64,000 nucleotides of DNA from Bacillus sp. EAC (GCF_002156875.1 NZ_NCSY01000001.1:248001-312000), one strand, 5' to 3'; shown: positions 9,672 to 22,174, numbered from the stretch's first letter. Translations and numbers: made by a program. Notes: generated by a model from the sequence alone, not told the origin.

Positions 9672-11494
9672 AGTTGAATCTCCTCTTTATTACAACTTTT
9701 AGTATATTGAATTAGTTCTTCTGTTATCTCATATTTAAGGAACGGTGTGATCAAATAAATTCCATTAAACTTATCCATTGCATATGAAACTAGTTCCTTA
9801 GCGATTTTTTTTCCTTCTTCCACTGCCTGAATCGGATTATTTATATCAATACGATTTCGAATTTCATCTGTTAATGTGATTCCAGGTACTTCATAATGAA
9901 TAAAATCTGCATTTTTTTTACTTATTAATGGCATGATTCCTATGAAAATAGGTTTTGTAATATGACGTGTTGATTCATACAATTTATCGATTGTTTCAAA
10001 ATCATAAACAGGTTGAGTTAAGAAATAATCTGCTCCTGCTTCAACTTTCTTTTCAAGTCTTTTAATTGCAGCGTCAATTTTACGTACATTCGGATTAAAC
10101 GCTGCAGCAACTGAAAATCGTGTTCCATGACCTATACTTTTGCCTGAATAAAGTCTTCCCTCATTCATTTCTTTTATCATTCGTATCAAATCAAATGAAG
10201 CTACATCATACACTGAAGTGGCTCCCGGAAAATCTCCAACTCTCGCTGGATCACCCGTAATAGCCAAAATTTCATTTAATCCTAAAGTAGAAAGTCCCAT
10301 TAAATGTGATTGAAGTCCAATCATATTTCGATCTCGACATGTTAAATGTGTTAAAACAGGAATATTTAATCGCTGTAACATTGATGCCATTGCGACATTC
10401 GAAATTCTTGGTGAAGCTAATGGATTATCAGCTAGTGTAATTGCATCGGCTCCAACATTATGTAAAGCTTGTGCTCCTTCAAAGAATCTTCTTGTTTGTA
10501 ATGTTTTAGGCGGGTCTAATTCCGCAATAATCGTTGTTTTCTGTTTTGCTTTTTCTGGTAAGGTTTCAAATTTTTGTTCTGGTTGTTTAGGAATTTTAAT
10601 CGTTATTGTACGGTTTTTAACCTCTTTTTTTGAGACAGGCTTTAAAGTATTTAATTTATTACGAAGTGCAGAAATATGTGCGGGCGTTGTACCACAACAA
10701 CCACCAATTAGACGAACACCTTGTTCAATAAATGGTTCAGCCATATCCTCAAAATACTCTGGATTTGATTTATAAACGTATTTTCCCTCTTCATATAATG
10801 GTAAACCTGAATTAGGGAAAGCAGATAAAAATCCTTTTGAAGGTAAAGACACTGTATTTAAAGACTCAATCATATGAAGTGGACCTAAGTGACAATTAAT
10901 TCCAACTACATCAGCACCCAAATCAATTAATCTAGGTAATATTTTTTCAATGTATTGTCCACTTTGCATGACACCAACTTCTTGTAAAGTTACTTGTGCA
11001 ATTATTGGAATATTTGTTCGACCTCTTAATAATGAAACCGCATCATACAATTCATTTTCATCATAAAAAGTTTCCAGCATAATTCCATCTATACCTTCTT
11101 CAAGTAAAGCGGACGCTTGTTCAAGTAACATCAGTTCTCGTTCCATAGCTGTCGCAACAGTTGAACCAATATATTTCATTCCTCCGATTCCACCGAGAAC
11201 TAGTGCCTTTCCTTTTGAAGCTTCTCTAGCGTTTCGAACGGCCATTTGATTAATTTGTTTGACTAATTTTTCTAAACCATATTGTCGTAGTTTCCCAGCA
11301 TTAGCACCATAGGAATTTGTTTGGATTACCTCGGCACCTGCATCAATATATTGTTCGTGTATATGGATTATTCGATCTCTTTCAGTTATGTTTAGTTCTT
11401 CAAAACAACTGTGTAAACCACCAGAGTACAATAAAGTACCCATCGCACCATCACCTAAAACAATCCCTTCATTTAACTTTTCGATTAAACCCAA
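9668..11494 (-). CDS. yitJ: Bifunctional homocysteine S-methyltransferase / methylenetetrahydrofolate reductase (YitJ-like)
   Basis: A two-domain protein of about 608 residues. Residues 1 to about 290 are a homocysteine methyltransferase domain (GDGAMGTLLY, zinc site GGCCGTTPAH). Residues from about 325 form a flavin-dependent methylenetetrahydrofolate reductase (MTHFR) barrel (AELDPPKT, GDPARVGD, YFLTQPVYD). It is the same architecture as B. subtilis YitJ. The reductase half makes the methyltetrahydrofolate used by MetH, encoded directly downstream and overlapping by four bases. The start is placed at TTG 11494: an AAGGGAAG site lies nine bases upstream, and the result MGLIEKLNEG matches the known family start. 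The GTG nine bases further out is too close to that site. A SAM-I riboswitch controls the operon. Confidence 0.93.
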   Translation of the reverse strand: MGLIEKLNEGIVLGDGAMGTLLYSGGLHSCFEELNITERDRIIHIHEQYIDAGAEVIQTNSYGANAGKLRQYGLEKLVKQINQMAVRNAREASKGKALVLGGIGGMKYIGSTVATAMERELMLLEQASALLEEGIDGIMLETFYDENELYDAVSLLRGRTNIPIIAQVTLQEVGVMQSGQYIEKILPRLIDLGADVVGINCHLGPLHMIESLNTVSLPSKGFLSAFPNSGLPLYEEGKYVYKSNPEYFEDMAEPFIEQGVRLIGGCCGTTPAHISALRNKLNTLKPVSKKEVKNRTITIKIPKQPEQKFETLPEKAKQKTTIIAELDPPKTLQTRRFFEGAQALHNVGADAITLADNPLASPRISNVAMASMLQRLNIPVLTHLTCRDRNMIGLQSHLMGLSTLGLNEILAITGDPARVGDFPGATSVYDVASFDLIRMIKEMNEGRLYSGKSIGHGTRFSVAAAFNPNVRKIDAAIKRLEKKVEAGADYFLTQPVYDFETIDKLYESTRHITKPIFIGIMPLISKKNADFIHYEVPGITLTDEIRNRIDINNPIQAVEEGKKIAKELVSYAMDKFNGIYLITPFLKYEITEELIQYTKSCNKEEIQL

Positions 11495-11521
11495 ACTAAT
11501 CACTTCCCTTACTTTAAAAAA

Positions 11522-11559
11522 TAAAAAACGTCGTTCTTTCTAAATGAAAGAACGACGTT
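11522..11559 (-). terminator. Expression-platform terminator of the SAM riboswitch
   Basis: Arms of 14 bp, AACGTCGTTCTTTC and GAAAGAACGACGTT, with a five-base loop, followed on the minus strand by TTTTTT just before yitJ. When SAM fills the upstream aptamer this hairpin is expected to stop transcription of yitJ-metH. Confidence 0.9.
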
Positions 11560-11574
11560 AAGATACACTTTACG

Positions 11575-11676
11575 CCTTATCTCTCATGTTAAAAACATGC
11601 TGGATTTAGCACTTTTTAGCAAAAGCTAAAGTTGCCGGGTTTCAAAGGGCCAGTCCCTCCACCACTCTCGATAAGG
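11575..11676 (-). promoter_or_regulatory. SAM-I (S-box) riboswitch aptamer
   Basis: Read on the minus strand the conserved S-box core appears in order: CTTATCGAGAGTGGTGGAGG, GACTGGCCC, TTTGAAACCCGGCAAC, GTGCTAAATCCAGC and the closing GAGATAAG that pairs with the first CTTATC to make P1. The A-G-A-rich 3' side leads directly into the terminator hairpin at 11522-11559. It senses S-adenosylmethionine and switches off the yitJ-metH operon. A TATAGT -10-like element lies about 35 bp upstream on the same strand. Confidence 0.96.
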
Positions 11677-11778
11677 ATTATTTAGTTAGTTTTAATGTTA
11701 TTAGTTTACTATACTTATATGATTAAATAAACACATTTATAGAAAATTCTAAATTTATATTTAGGTTACATAATAATA

Positions 11779-13644
11779 TTATTTATTCTTATAATGTGCT
11801 AACGCTAGTAATGGGTAAATATGATTATAACTATGGTAGTTTATATAAAATTGACCAGGTAAGCCTAGACCAGTTGGGTAAGTAATCTCTTTATTTGGTA
11901 AATTTTGTTGATTTAATAAGTATTGTATCCCTTTTTGAATCGTTTCGTCGTCCTTATCTCGAATCGTTAACAGTGCATCAATTGCCCAAGCAGTTTGGCT
12001 AGGCGTACTATATTTTAAAGGTTCAAATGATTCTTTAACTGGTGAATAGCCTGACTCTCCCCAACCACCATCTTCATGCTGTAAACCTACCAACCATTTT
12101 TCAGCTTTTCGAATGCTTTCATGGTTTTTGGATACACCAACCGCCCTTAATCCTGTAATCGCAGCCCATGTACCATATAAATAACAAATTCCCCATCTAC
12201 CATACCAGCTACCATTTTTCTCCTGATGTTTTAGTAACCAATTTACAGCTTTTTCTATTCGCTTGTCTTCATTTTTTATGGATGTATAATGTGCGATAAA
12301 TTCTAATATCCGTCCAGTTAAATCAGGTGTTGATGGGTCAATTATGGCATCTCTCGCGTTTTCTATTGGTAACATAGTCAGCCATTTATTCGTTACATCT
12401 TTTTCAAAGGCTGCCCAACCACCATCATTATTTTGTAAACCGAATAAAAAATTCACACCTTTCATCCAACGTTCTTTCTCTTCACTTCCCACGATTGCAG
12501 AATTAGTTAATGCTCTTAATGTAGCACCAGTATCATCATTATCTGGTATAAACGAATTAATATCCGAAAATCCCCAACCGCCAGGCATTAGATTTTTTGC
12601 ATGAATTGACCAATCACCTTTCATCGATTGTTGTTTACTGACTAAATATGAAACCGATTTTGAAACAATTGGCTCATTTATAGGTATCCCAGCTTCTTGG
12701 ATAGCATATGAAAGTAGCGCTGTATCCCATACAGCTGAAGGTGAATTTTGGATATGTATTCCTTCATTTGTATCGGTTGCATATGAGAGGATTCCATTGA
12801 AAGCATTTTGAATCACTTCTGAAGTTTTTTCATAACCTAACGAAAGTAAAGCATAGATCATATAGAATGTTGAACTCGCGTAGCTATAAAAGGTTCCATT
12901 CGTTTCAATTCGATCTAGAATAAATTTCTCAGCTTTTTCATACCCTTTTTGTTGAAAATATTGTGGGTACGATGCTAATTTTTTGCCCTCATCTTTTAGA
13001 AACTGATAAAAAGATCCCCTATCTTCGTTAAACCAATCGATATAATTTGAATGCATTAAATGATCTATCTTCAGATTTCCCAATGATTTTATTTTAAATC
13101 TCTTATTAATACAAAGAATCATAGGTACTAAATGGACTCTAGCGTAATTGCTTAACTCAAATAAACTTAATGGCATGTTTTCTGGTAAACAAAAATAACT
13201 CATTGGAAAATGAAAAAATTTTGGATACTCGATTAACCCATGTATTGCAAGCATCATCTTTAACATAAAATGGGTATTTTTGATGCCACCATTTCGGACA
13301 ATAAACTGCTCTGCTTTTTTCATATTTGGATGATCTCTTGTATACTTTTCTGAAGCTAATAAAGCAACATATGCTTGTACTGTTGCAGTTAAATTCCCAT
13401 TTTTTTCGTCTTCATATAGCTTCCAAGCCCCATTTGGTTGTTGGAAATGAATAATTCGATAAGCAATCCCATTGCATAGGTCTTCGTCAATATATTCTAA
13501 ATCCTTCATAAGTAAAATCATATTACAATCCGTCATGATCGAGCCTTCAAAACAAAATTCCCATGATCCATTCTCTTTTTGGATAGTTCTTAATTGATTA
13601 ATTCGATCTTCAATATTTTGAGAAACCAAACTCTCGAGGTCCAT
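11779..13644 (-). CDS. sqhC: Terpene cyclase, squalene-hopene cyclase / sporulenol synthase type
   Basis: A 621-residue class II triterpene cyclase. QW-type repeats are visible in several places, such as QNNDGGWAAFE, HQEKNGSWYGRWG and QHEDGGWGESG. The proton-donating D-x-D-D motif appears as PDNDDTGATL near residue 368. Length and pattern fit either squalene-hopene cyclase or the B. subtilis sporulenol synthase SqhC, which cyclises tetraprenyl-beta-curcumene into spore-coat terpenoids. Sequence alone, without alignment, does not settle the substrate. The enzyme is expected to be a peripheral membrane protein. A GAGGTG site precedes the ATG. A small membrane-protein gene lies 14 bp upstream on the same strand and probably shares its transcript. 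Confidence 0.85.
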   Translation of the reverse strand: MDLESLVSQNIEDRINQLRTIQKENGSWEFCFEGSIMTDCNMILLMKDLEYIDEDLCNGIAYRIIHFQQPNGAWKLYEDEKNGNLTATVQAYVALLASEKYTRDHPNMKKAEQFIVRNGGIKNTHFMLKMMLAIHGLIEYPKFFHFPMSYFCLPENMPLSLFELSNYARVHLVPMILCINKRFKIKSLGNLKIDHLMHSNYIDWFNEDRGSFYQFLKDEGKKLASYPQYFQQKGYEKAEKFILDRIETNGTFYSYASSTFYMIYALLSLGYEKTSEVIQNAFNGILSYATDTNEGIHIQNSPSAVWDTALLSYAIQEAGIPINEPIVSKSVSYLVSKQQSMKGDWSIHAKNLMPGGWGFSDINSFIPDNDDTGATLRALTNSAIVGSEEKERWMKGVNFLFGLQNNDGGWAAFEKDVTNKWLTMLPIENARDAIIDPSTPDLTGRILEFIAHYTSIKNEDKRIEKAVNWLLKHQEKNGSWYGRWGICYLYGTWAAITGLRAVGVSKNHESIRKAEKWLVGLQHEDGGWGESGYSPVKESFEPLKYSTPSQTAWAIDALLTIRDKDDETIQKGIQYLLNQQNLPNKEITYPTGLGLPGQFYINYHSYNHIYPLLALAHYKNK

Positions 13645-13658
13645 CTATTCACCTCATT

Positions 13659-13967
13659 TCAATTAGGTTCATTTTCTTTAGAATGAAATTTTTCCATTCT
13701 ACTTGAGAATTCAAGATTTTCTTGTTCATTGACTTCATCACTATTAGTTCGATTCATTTTAAAGAAGTAAATATACGAAATAAGAAATGCTAATGCACTA
13801 TATGGCACTACAATAATTTTGAATCCAAACAATGTAAATGAATGAAGAATATTAAAATAGCTTCCTAATGCGTAGCAAATGAGCACTAGTAAAATATCAA
13901 AAACGATCATGCCTAATATGCTCTTTAATGTAATAAAAAGTATAGAAGATAAATTCAATTCAATCAC
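13659..13967 (-). CDS. Small hypothetical membrane protein upstream of the terpene cyclase
   Basis: About 102 residues with two or three hydrophobic segments (roughly residues 9-30, 33-45 and 47-70), then a charged cytoplasmic tail with many Glu, Asn and Lys. I do not recognise a family. The start is uncertain: the GTG at 13967 lies almost on top of a GGAG site, while a TTG nine bases further in has ten-base spacing. With only 14 bp to the cyclase, the two genes are likely cotranscribed, so a membrane role connected with terpenoid products is a guess from position only. Confidence 0.6.
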   Translation of the reverse strand: MIELNLSSILFITLKSILGMIVFDILLVLICYALGSYFNILHSFTLFGFKIIVVPYSALAFLISYIYFFKMNRTNSDEVNEQENLEFSSRMEKFHSKENEPN

Positions 13968-14067
13968 ACTCCATTACTAATCTATGTTGTAAATAGAGAA
14001 AAATGAATGAACTCGTTTTTATAAGCATTTAGAATCATATAGGTCTCTACTAAAAACAGTAGCTCCT

Positions 14068-14192
14068 CGATTTCCACTTCAGGATGCTTGCTTTCCGTTG
14101 GGCGGACGCTGAGCCTCCTCGACGCATTCGCGTCTGCGGGGTCTCACCTTTCCGCTACTCCCACAGGAGTCTCGCACCTTCCGTTCCAATCA
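14068..14192 (-). repeat. Dispersed intergenic repeat, copy 2 (framework form, inverted)
   Basis: Reads on the minus strand in the same block order as copy 1: TTGGAACGGAAGGTGCGAGA, CTCCTGTGGGAGTAGCGGAA, GTGAGACCCCGCAGACGCGA, GGAGGCTCAGCGTCCGCCCA, GGAAAGCAAGCATCCTGAAG, TGGAAATCG. It is nearly full length. It fills much of the 590-bp gap between the cyclase operon and the hut operon. The rest of that gap is AT-rich with no convincing gene. Confidence 0.8.
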
Positions 14193-14479
14193 TTTTCTTT
14201 GTTTACAGTTGGATTTAAAAAACAGTTCTAAAAGAGCAATCTAAAAAAAAGAACATTTAGAAATACAGGTTTCTTTAACTTTTTGTTATTGTTGAATTCC
14301 ACTCCTTACCCTTGGATTACTTTAAAATCTTTTAAAACCAACAATATTTCAGAAAAAAGGCTATTTTTTTATCACATTTCGAAATTATTACGCCTTAATC
14401 CCTTGATATAATTAAATTATCAAAGAGTTGAGGATCAATTATGTTAACGGACACGCTTGAAAACCAAGAGAAAAGTAAT

Positions 14480-14524
14480 ACAAAGAAAAAGAGTGTAGAG
14501 AAATTTTCGGGTTTCTCTACACTC
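14480..14524 (-). terminator. Terminator of the hut operon
   Basis: Perfect 14-bp arms AGAGTGTAGAGAAA and TTTCTCTACACTCT with an eight-base loop, followed on the minus strand by TTTTTCTTT. It lies 35 bp beyond the hutG stop codon, so the hut operon ends with hutG and carries no hutM permease gene here. Confidence 0.88.
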
Positions 14525-14558
14525 TGACTTTTATACATAATTGTTTACGAGTATTACT

Positions 14559-16776
<2,218 letters not shown>

Positions 16777-18435
16777 CTACTTCATCATTGGAATATTAAC
16801 GCCTTTTTCTTTCGCAGTTTCAACAGCTAAGTCATAGCCTGCATCAACGTGTCGAACAACACCCATACCTGGGTCTGAAGTTAATACTCTTTCAATACGT
16901 TTTGCAGCTGCATCCGTTCCATCAGCAACAATTACCATACCCGCATGTAAAGAATAACCCATTCCAACTCCACCACCATGGTGTACGCTTACCCAGCTTG
17001 CGCCGTTTACTCCATTAATTAGTGCATTTAAGATTGGCCAGTCAGCTACAGCATCACTGCCATCTTTCATGCTTTCAGTTTCACGATTTGGAGATGCAAC
17101 TGATCCACAGTCTAAGTGATCTCGACCAATTACGATTGGAGCTTTTAATTCGCCATTTTTAACCATTTCATTAATGATTTTACCGAATTTTGCACGCTCG
17201 CCATATCCTAACCAGCAAATTCTTGAAGGTAATCCTTGGAATGCTACTTTCTCACGAGCCATACGAATCCAATTACATAAATGTTCATTATCTGCGAATT
17301 CGCGTAAGATCACTTCATCAGTTTTGTAGATATCTTCTGGATCTCCAGATAAAGCTACCCAACGGAAAGGACCTTTTCCTTCACAAAATAATGGGCGAAT
17401 AAATGCTGGTACGAATCCAGGGAAATCAAATGCATTTTTAACTCCCTCATCAAATGCAACTTGGCGAATATTATTACCGTAGTCAAATGTAATTGCTCCG
17501 CGTTGTTGTAATGCTAGCATCGCTTCAACATGGACAGCCATACTATGTTTAGCTTGCTTAATTAATTCATCAGGATTTTCAGTACGCATTTTTTTCGCTT
17601 CTTCTAAAGTCATCCCAATTGGTAAATAACCATTTAATGGATCATGAGCAGAAGTTTGATCTGTCACTAAATCTGGTACGAAATTGCGTGCGATTAATTC
17701 AGGTAAAATTTCAGCTGCATTTCCAACTAATCCGATTGCTAGTGCTTTTCCTTCATTTTTCGCTTCAGTTGCAAGTTGTAATGCCTCATCTAAAGAATGA
17801 GTTAGCACGTCACAATATCTTGTATCGATACGACGTTGAATTCTAGTTTCATCAACATCAATTCCGATTACAACTCCACCATTCATTGTTACTGCTAATG
17901 GCTGAGCTCCACCCATACCACCAAGACCTGCAGTAAGTGTGATTGTTCCTTTTAAACTACCACCAAAATGTTGTTTAGCAGCTTCTCCAAATGTTTCATA
18001 CGTACCTTGAAGAATTCCTTGAGTACCAATGTATATCCAGCTTCCTGCAGTCATTTGACCGTACATCATTAAACCTTTTTCATCTAACTCACGGAAATGC
18101 TCCCAAGTTGCCCATTTTGGAACTAAATTTGAATTAGCTAATAATACCCGAGGTGCATCTTCATGTGATTTGAAAATTGCTACTGGTTTACCAGATTGAA
18201 CTAATAAAGTTTCGTCACTTTCTAAATTCTTTAATGATTCAACAATCGCATCAAAACTTTCCCAGTTTCTTGCCGCTTTTCCGATTCCACCATAAACAAC
18301 TAAATCTTCTGGTCTTTCTGCTACTTCTTCATCTAGGTTGTTTAATAACATACGAAGAGCTGCTTCTTGTACCCAACCTTTAGTATTTAACTCTGTACCT
18401 GTTGGCGCTTTTAATGATCCTTTTGTGATTTCCAT
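16777..18435 (-). CDS. hutU: Urocanate hydratase
   Basis: Converts urocanate to imidazolone propionate using tightly bound NAD. The 552 residues match the family closely: [14 protein letters not shown] near residue 50, the nucleotide-binding [10 protein letters not shown] near 175, the [13 protein letters not shown] segment, and the C-terminal [17 protein letters not shown] site precedes the ATG. It lies 17 bp after hutH and abuts hutI, in the conserved hutH-hutU-hutI-hutG order. Confidence 0.97.
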   Translation of the reverse strand: MEITKGSLKAPTGTELNTKGWVQEAALRMLLNNLDEEVAERPEDLVVYGGIGKAARNWESFDAIVESLKNLESDETLLVQSGKPVAIFKSHEDAPRVLLANSNLVPKWATWEHFRELDEKGLMMYGQMTAGSWIYIGTQGILQGTYETFGEAAKQHFGGSLKGTITLTAGLGGMGGAQPLAVTMNGGVVIGIDVDETRIQRRIDTRYCDVLTHSLDEALQLATEAKNEGKALAIGLVGNAAEILPELIARNFVPDLVTDQTSAHDPLNGYLPIGMTLEEAKKMRTENPDELIKQAKHSMAVHVEAMLALQQRGAITFDYGNNIRQVAFDEGVKNAFDFPGFVPAFIRPLFCEGKGPFRWVALSGDPEDIYKTDEVILREFADNEHLCNWIRMAREKVAFQGLPSRICWLGYGERAKFGKIINEMVKNGELKAPIVIGRDHLDCGSVASPNRETESMKDGSDAVADWPILNALINGVNGASWVSVHHGGGVGMGYSLHAGMVIVADGTDAAAKRIERVLTSDPGMGVVRHVDAGYDLAVETAKEKGVNIPMMK

Positions 18436-18452
18436 TTTTATTCCACCTTTTC

Positions 18453-19961
18453 TTATATTTGTTTTTGTTTTGTATAATTTTCTGTTAAGAAATTCTCTTT
18501 TAAATAAGTAGTTAACTTTTCAATGTCAGTTGAGAATACACGGTCCTTCGTTATAGAAGGAACAGTTTTACGTGCATCTTCCATAAATTTTCTAGTTATA
18601 TCAGACATTTTTTCAACGCCCTTGTATTCAACGCCTTGCATCGCACAAATACACTCAATTGCTAAAACTCTTCGTGCATTTTGTAAGATTTGATAAGCAT
18701 GACGAGCACCAATTGTTCCCATACTTACATGGTCTTCTTGATTTGCTGATGATGGAATTGAATCTACACTCGCTGGATGAGCTAATGTTTTATTTTCAGA
18801 AACTAAAGCAGCAGCAACATATTGCATAATCATTGCACCTGATTGTAATCCTGGTTCAGGACTTAAAAATGCAGGTAGATCATTTAATTGTGGGTTTACT
18901 AAACGCTCAATACGTCTTTCAGAAATATTCGCTAATTCAGCAATACCTAATTTAATGAAGTCCATTGCAAATGCAATTGGTTGACCATGGAAGTTTCCAC
19001 CTGAGAATACATCATCACCGAATAATAACGGATTATCTGTTGCAGCATTCATTTCGATTTCTAACTTTTCTTTTACATAATTAAAAACTTGCCAACTAGC
19101 TCCATGAACTTGTGGGATACATCTTAATGTATACGCATCTTGAACCCTTATTTCACCTTGTCTTGTTGTTAATTGACTTGACGATAAAATATTTCTGTAA
19201 CGTTCAGCTACCTCGATTTGTTCTTTAAAGCCACGAGCACGATGAATTCTCTCATCAAATACATCTGTGATTCCTTGAAGAGCTTCAAATGTAATTGAAG
19301 AAATTAATTCGCTTTGGTAAGCAAACTCTTCTGCTTCGATATAAGTAAGAATCCCCATCGCCGTCATTGCTTGTGTACCATTAATTAATGCCAATCCTTC
19401 TTTTGCTTCTAAAGTAATTGGTAATATACCTTCTTTAGCTAAAGCTTCAGCAGTTTCCATTCGTTTTCCTTTATAGAAAACTTCACCCTCGCCAAGTAAA
19501 ACTAATGCAAGATGTGATAACGGTGCTAAATCCCCACTTGCTCCTAATGAACCTTGCGATGGAACGACTGGATGAATATGAGCATTGATTAATGAAAGTA
19601 GTTTTTCAACGACGATTAATCGAACGCCTGAATGTCCTTTTAGCATCGTATTTGTACGAAGAACTAACATTGCTCTTGAAACTAACTCAGGAAATGGTTC
19701 ACCAACCCCACATGCATGTGAAGCGATTAGATTGTATTGAAGTGCTGACACATTTTCTTTTGCAATAAAAACATCACTAAATTTTCCAAAACCAGTTGTG
19801 ATTCCATAGACAACTTCACCGTTATTTACGATTTCTTCAACTTTTTCTCTACATACTTTTACAGAATGTAAACTATCCTCACTTGCATTTACATAAACAT
19901 TTTCGAATAAAATTCTTTTCATTTGATCCATTGTTAAACTATTACCAGTTAACGTAACCAT
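18453..19961 (-). CDS. hutH: Histidine ammonia-lyase
   Basis: Removes ammonia from histidine to give urocanate, the first catabolic step. The 502 residues contain the Ala-Ser-Gly triad that forms the MIO cofactor ([14 protein letters not shown] near residue 142) and the family motifs [14 protein letters not shown] and QEDHVSMG. It begins with ATG seven bases after GGAGG. It is separated from hutP by the attenuator region, so its expression depends on HutP antitermination. Confidence 0.97.
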   Translation of the reverse strand: MVTLTGNSLTMDQMKRILFENVYVNASEDSLHSVKVCREKVEEIVNNGEVVYGITTGFGKFSDVFIAKENVSALQYNLIASHACGVGEPFPELVSRAMLVLRTNTMLKGHSGVRLIVVEKLLSLINAHIHPVVPSQGSLGASGDLAPLSHLALVLLGEGEVFYKGKRMETAEALAKEGILPITLEAKEGLALINGTQAMTAMGILTYIEAEEFAYQSELISSITFEALQGITDVFDERIHRARGFKEQIEVAERYRNILSSSQLTTRQGEIRVQDAYTLRCIPQVHGASWQVFNYVKEKLEIEMNAATDNPLLFGDDVFSGGNFHGQPIAFAMDFIKLGIAELANISERRIERLVNPQLNDLPAFLSPEPGLQSGAMIMQYVAAALVSENKTLAHPASVDSIPSSANQEDHVSMGTIGARHAYQILQNARRVLAIECICAMQGVEYKGVEKMSDITRKFMEDARKTVPSITKDRVFSTDIEKLTTYLKENFLTENYTKQKQI

Positions 19962-19983
19962 TCTAGCACCTCCAAATTTGGTT

Positions 19984-20050
19984 AAAAAAACGCAGAAAGA
20001 GGCTATGTAACGTATTCATACGTAACATAGCCCCCTATCATCTAAAAAAA
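19984..20050 (-). promoter_or_regulatory. HutP-dependent attenuator between hutP and hutH
   Basis: On the minus strand a 13-bp perfect stem (GGCTATGTTACGT / ACGTAACATAGCC; 20001-20032) is followed by ten bases and a run of seven T. Immediately before it are spaced UAG triplets (CATAG, TTTAG, GATAG; about 20034-20052). In B. subtilis, HutP with histidine and Mg2+ binds UAG-containing RNA here and blocks the terminator. That this segment is the equivalent site is an inference from position and the triplets. Confidence 0.8.
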
Positions 20051-20060
20051 CTATGGGCAA

Positions 20061-20492
20061 TTATATGTGATTGATACCTAAACCTGCCGATTCATGCTCT
20101 GAACCTTTAATTGGCGCGCCTATTGTACCGTATAAAGCAACTGCAATCCAATCACCTTCATTGGCATTCTTATAAGGCTTACCTCTAACAACAGCAAACC
20201 TAAGTCCAACTGTTCTTAAAACATCACCTAATTGAACATGACCTCTAGTGACTCCCTGAATTGCTTCAAGAATCGCATGATATAACGAATGGACTTCTCT
20301 ATACAAAGCTCCATTAATTACACCGTTTTGTTTGGCAGCGGTTTCAATTGCAGCTACAACTTTTTGAGAATCCATTGTCCCAACTTTACCTACACACCAA
20401 ACGACGTTTTCATTTTTCATAAAATCTGATTCATTTTCAGTCAAAGCAAGCATCATTGCTGTTCGACCTATACGCTGACTTTGCTCTGCCAT
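20061..20492 (-). CDS. hutP: Hut operon antiterminator HutP
   Basis: A 143-residue RNA-binding regulator that, with histidine, prevents termination ahead of hutH. It matches B. subtilis HutP in length and core: [54 protein letters not shown], and the final [14 protein letters not shown] with GINHI. It starts with ATG after an AGAGGT site. It is the first gene of hutPHUIG, directly downstream of a good promoter at 20542-20570. Confidence 0.95.
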   Translation of the reverse strand: MAEQSQRIGRTAMMLALTENESDFMKNENVVWCVGKVGTMDSQKVVAAIETAAKQNGVINGALYREVHSLYHAILEAIQGVTRGHVQLGDVLRTVGLRFAVVRGKPYKNANEGDWIAVALYGTIGAPIKGSEHESAGLGINHI

Positions 20493-20541
20493 TAGCTATT
20501 ACCTCTTATGCTTTTTCTCTAATAAACTAGTATCTGTAATA

Positions 20542-20585
20542 AGTATATGCTAATTATTAGTAAACTTCAATATTTTCAGATTATT
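20542..20585 (-). promoter_or_regulatory. Promoter of hutP with an adjoining CodY-like box
   Basis: On the minus strand TTGAAG (20565-20570), a 17-base spacer and TATACT (20542-20547) make a sigma-A type promoter, 50 bp upstream of the hutP start. Directly upstream of the -35, TATTTTCAGATTATT (20571-20585, plus strand) matches 12 of 15 positions of the CodY consensus AATTTTCWGAAAATT. CodY represses hut in B. subtilis, so the placement is sensible, but the match is moderate. Confidence 0.6.
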
Positions 20586-20590
20586 AATTT

Positions 20591-20628
20591 TAAAAACTTC
20601 ACAGGTTTTCATTCACCTGTGAAGTTTA
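20591..20628 (-). terminator. Terminator after the acyl-CoA ligase gene
   Basis: Arms AACTTCACAGGT and ACCTGTGAAGTT around an eight-base loop, followed by TTTTTAAAATT on the minus strand. It separates the upstream acyl-CoA ligase gene from the hut promoter. Confidence 0.85.
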
Positions 20629-20636
20629 TGCTGTTG

Positions 20637-22106
20637 TTATCTTAATTTTCGTTTAAGGATTTTCCCTGTACTATTCTTTGGTAATTCTTTTACAAAATGA
20701 ATCTGTTTAGGAACTTTATAGTGAATTAATTCTTTTTTGCAGAACTCGATTAAATCTGCCTCAGTCACGGTATCGTCTGAAACAATTAGATATGCACAGA
20801 CTGATTCTCCAACCAACTCATCTGGTTTCCCAACTACAGCTGCTTCAATGACTTTTGGGTATTGATATAATCTTTCTTCAATCTCGCGTGGATAAACATT
20901 ATATCCATTTGTAATGATCACATCTTTTTTTCTATCTAATAAAAACAAGTAGCCATCTTCATCTTTTTTACCAAGATCTCCAGTTTTAAACCATCCATTC
21001 ACGAATGCTTTTTCTGTTTCTTCCAATTTATTTAAATAACCGCTCATTATATTAGGTCCAGTAGCAACAACCTCTCCAACTGTACCTCTTTCAACTTCAT
21101 GACCATTTTCATCAAAAATTTTCGTTTCAACGCTTGGTAAGTCGATTCCAACCGAACCAGGTTTACAAATGCCACGATATGGATTAAATGTTAAAACCGG
21201 TGCAGTTTCGGATAGTCCGTAACCTTCTACAATAAGTAGATTATATTTTTTCTGAATTGACTGCAGCAATTCAATTGGTATGGAAGCACCACCTGAAATA
21301 CAAGCTCTCATACTTTTAAAATCTTCTGATGAAGCGGTATTTATTTGATTTAAGTAATTATAAATTGTTGGTACTGCTGCCATTAAAGTAGCTCTTTCTT
21401 TCCGAATGATTTCAACTAATTCGGTAGGATGAAACTTTGGAATAATTATGATTGTTGCTCCGTTTAATAAAATCATATTGACACAAAGTGTTAGGCAAAA
21501 TGAATGAAACATCGGTAGAACAGCAATCATTCGGTCAGTTTCATTCAATTCAATCATTTTTGAGAAATCTTTTGCATTTTCGATTAGATTTGAATGTGAT
21601 AATACCGCACCTTTTGGATGCCCAGTCGTCCCTGATGTATAGAGAATAACAGCTGGATCGTTTTCCTCATATACAACGTTTTGTGTATGATTATTGATTC
21701 TATTCATTTGTTGTAACTCATTTATTAATAAGTATTTCTTTAAAGACTTAATTTCTTTTTGAACGTTCACTAATTTTTCCTTTTGTGAACTTGTTGTAAT
21801 AACTAGTTTAGTAGAAGAATCATTTAAAATATAACTAATCTCACTCTCTGTAAATGCTGGATTCAATGGAATGACAATAGCTCCAAGTTTCAAAACAGCC
21901 AAATATGATTGAATAAATTCTGGGGAGTTCCCTAGTAATAAAGCGACTTTATCCCCTTTTTGCACTTCATTTCCGACCAAAATTTCAGCTATATCATTAA
22001 TTGAACTTAAAAGTTGTTCGTAATTGGTCTTGATTCCATTACAACTATATGCAATGTTTTTACTTTTGGTTTTAGCTATTTCAGCAATCAAATTATATAG
22101 ATTCAT
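20637..22106 (-). CDS. Acyl-CoA ligase (fatty-acid--CoA ligase family)
   Basis: A 489-residue ANL-superfamily adenylating enzyme that would activate a carboxylic acid, probably a fatty acid, to its CoA thioester. Visible motifs: the phosphate loop LYTSGTTGHPKGAVLSH near residue 155, GYGLSETAPVL near 295, the TGDLGKKDEDGYLFLLDRKK hinge near 375, and the catalytic lysine in PKNSTGKILKRKLR at the end. The overall layout resembles B. subtilis YhfL/LcfB. The chain specificity cannot be read off. Monocistronic: a terminator follows, and an orphan hairpin with a T-run lies 75 bp upstream. Confidence 0.85.
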   Translation of the reverse strand: MNLYNLIAEIAKTKSKNIAYSCNGIKTNYEQLLSSINDIAEILVGNEVQKGDKVALLLGNSPEFIQSYLAVLKLGAIVIPLNPAFTESEISYILNDSSTKLVITTSSQKEKLVNVQKEIKSLKKYLLINELQQMNRINNHTQNVVYEENDPAVILYTSGTTGHPKGAVLSHSNLIENAKDFSKMIELNETDRMIAVLPMFHSFCLTLCVNMILLNGATIIIIPKFHPTELVEIIRKERATLMAAVPTIYNYLNQINTASSEDFKSMRACISGGASIPIELLQSIQKKYNLLIVEGYGLSETAPVLTFNPYRGICKPGSVGIDLPSVETKIFDENGHEVERGTVGEVVATGPNIMSGYLNKLEETEKAFVNGWFKTGDLGKKDEDGYLFLLDRKKDVIITNGYNVYPREIEERLYQYPKVIEAAVVGKPDELVGESVCAYLIVSDDTVTEADLIEFCKKELIHYKVPKQIHFVKELPKNSTGKILKRKLR

Positions 22107-22174
22107 TATTTATCCATTCCTTAGTGTTGTTTCTTCGATAGTATTCTTAATGATAGTTTAACACTTTTTTAGAC

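Noticed and set aside
14441-14527. 28-codon plus-strand frame with a possible GAGG upstream
   Set aside because: More than half of it is the hut terminator hairpin, so the coding appearance is probably accidental.
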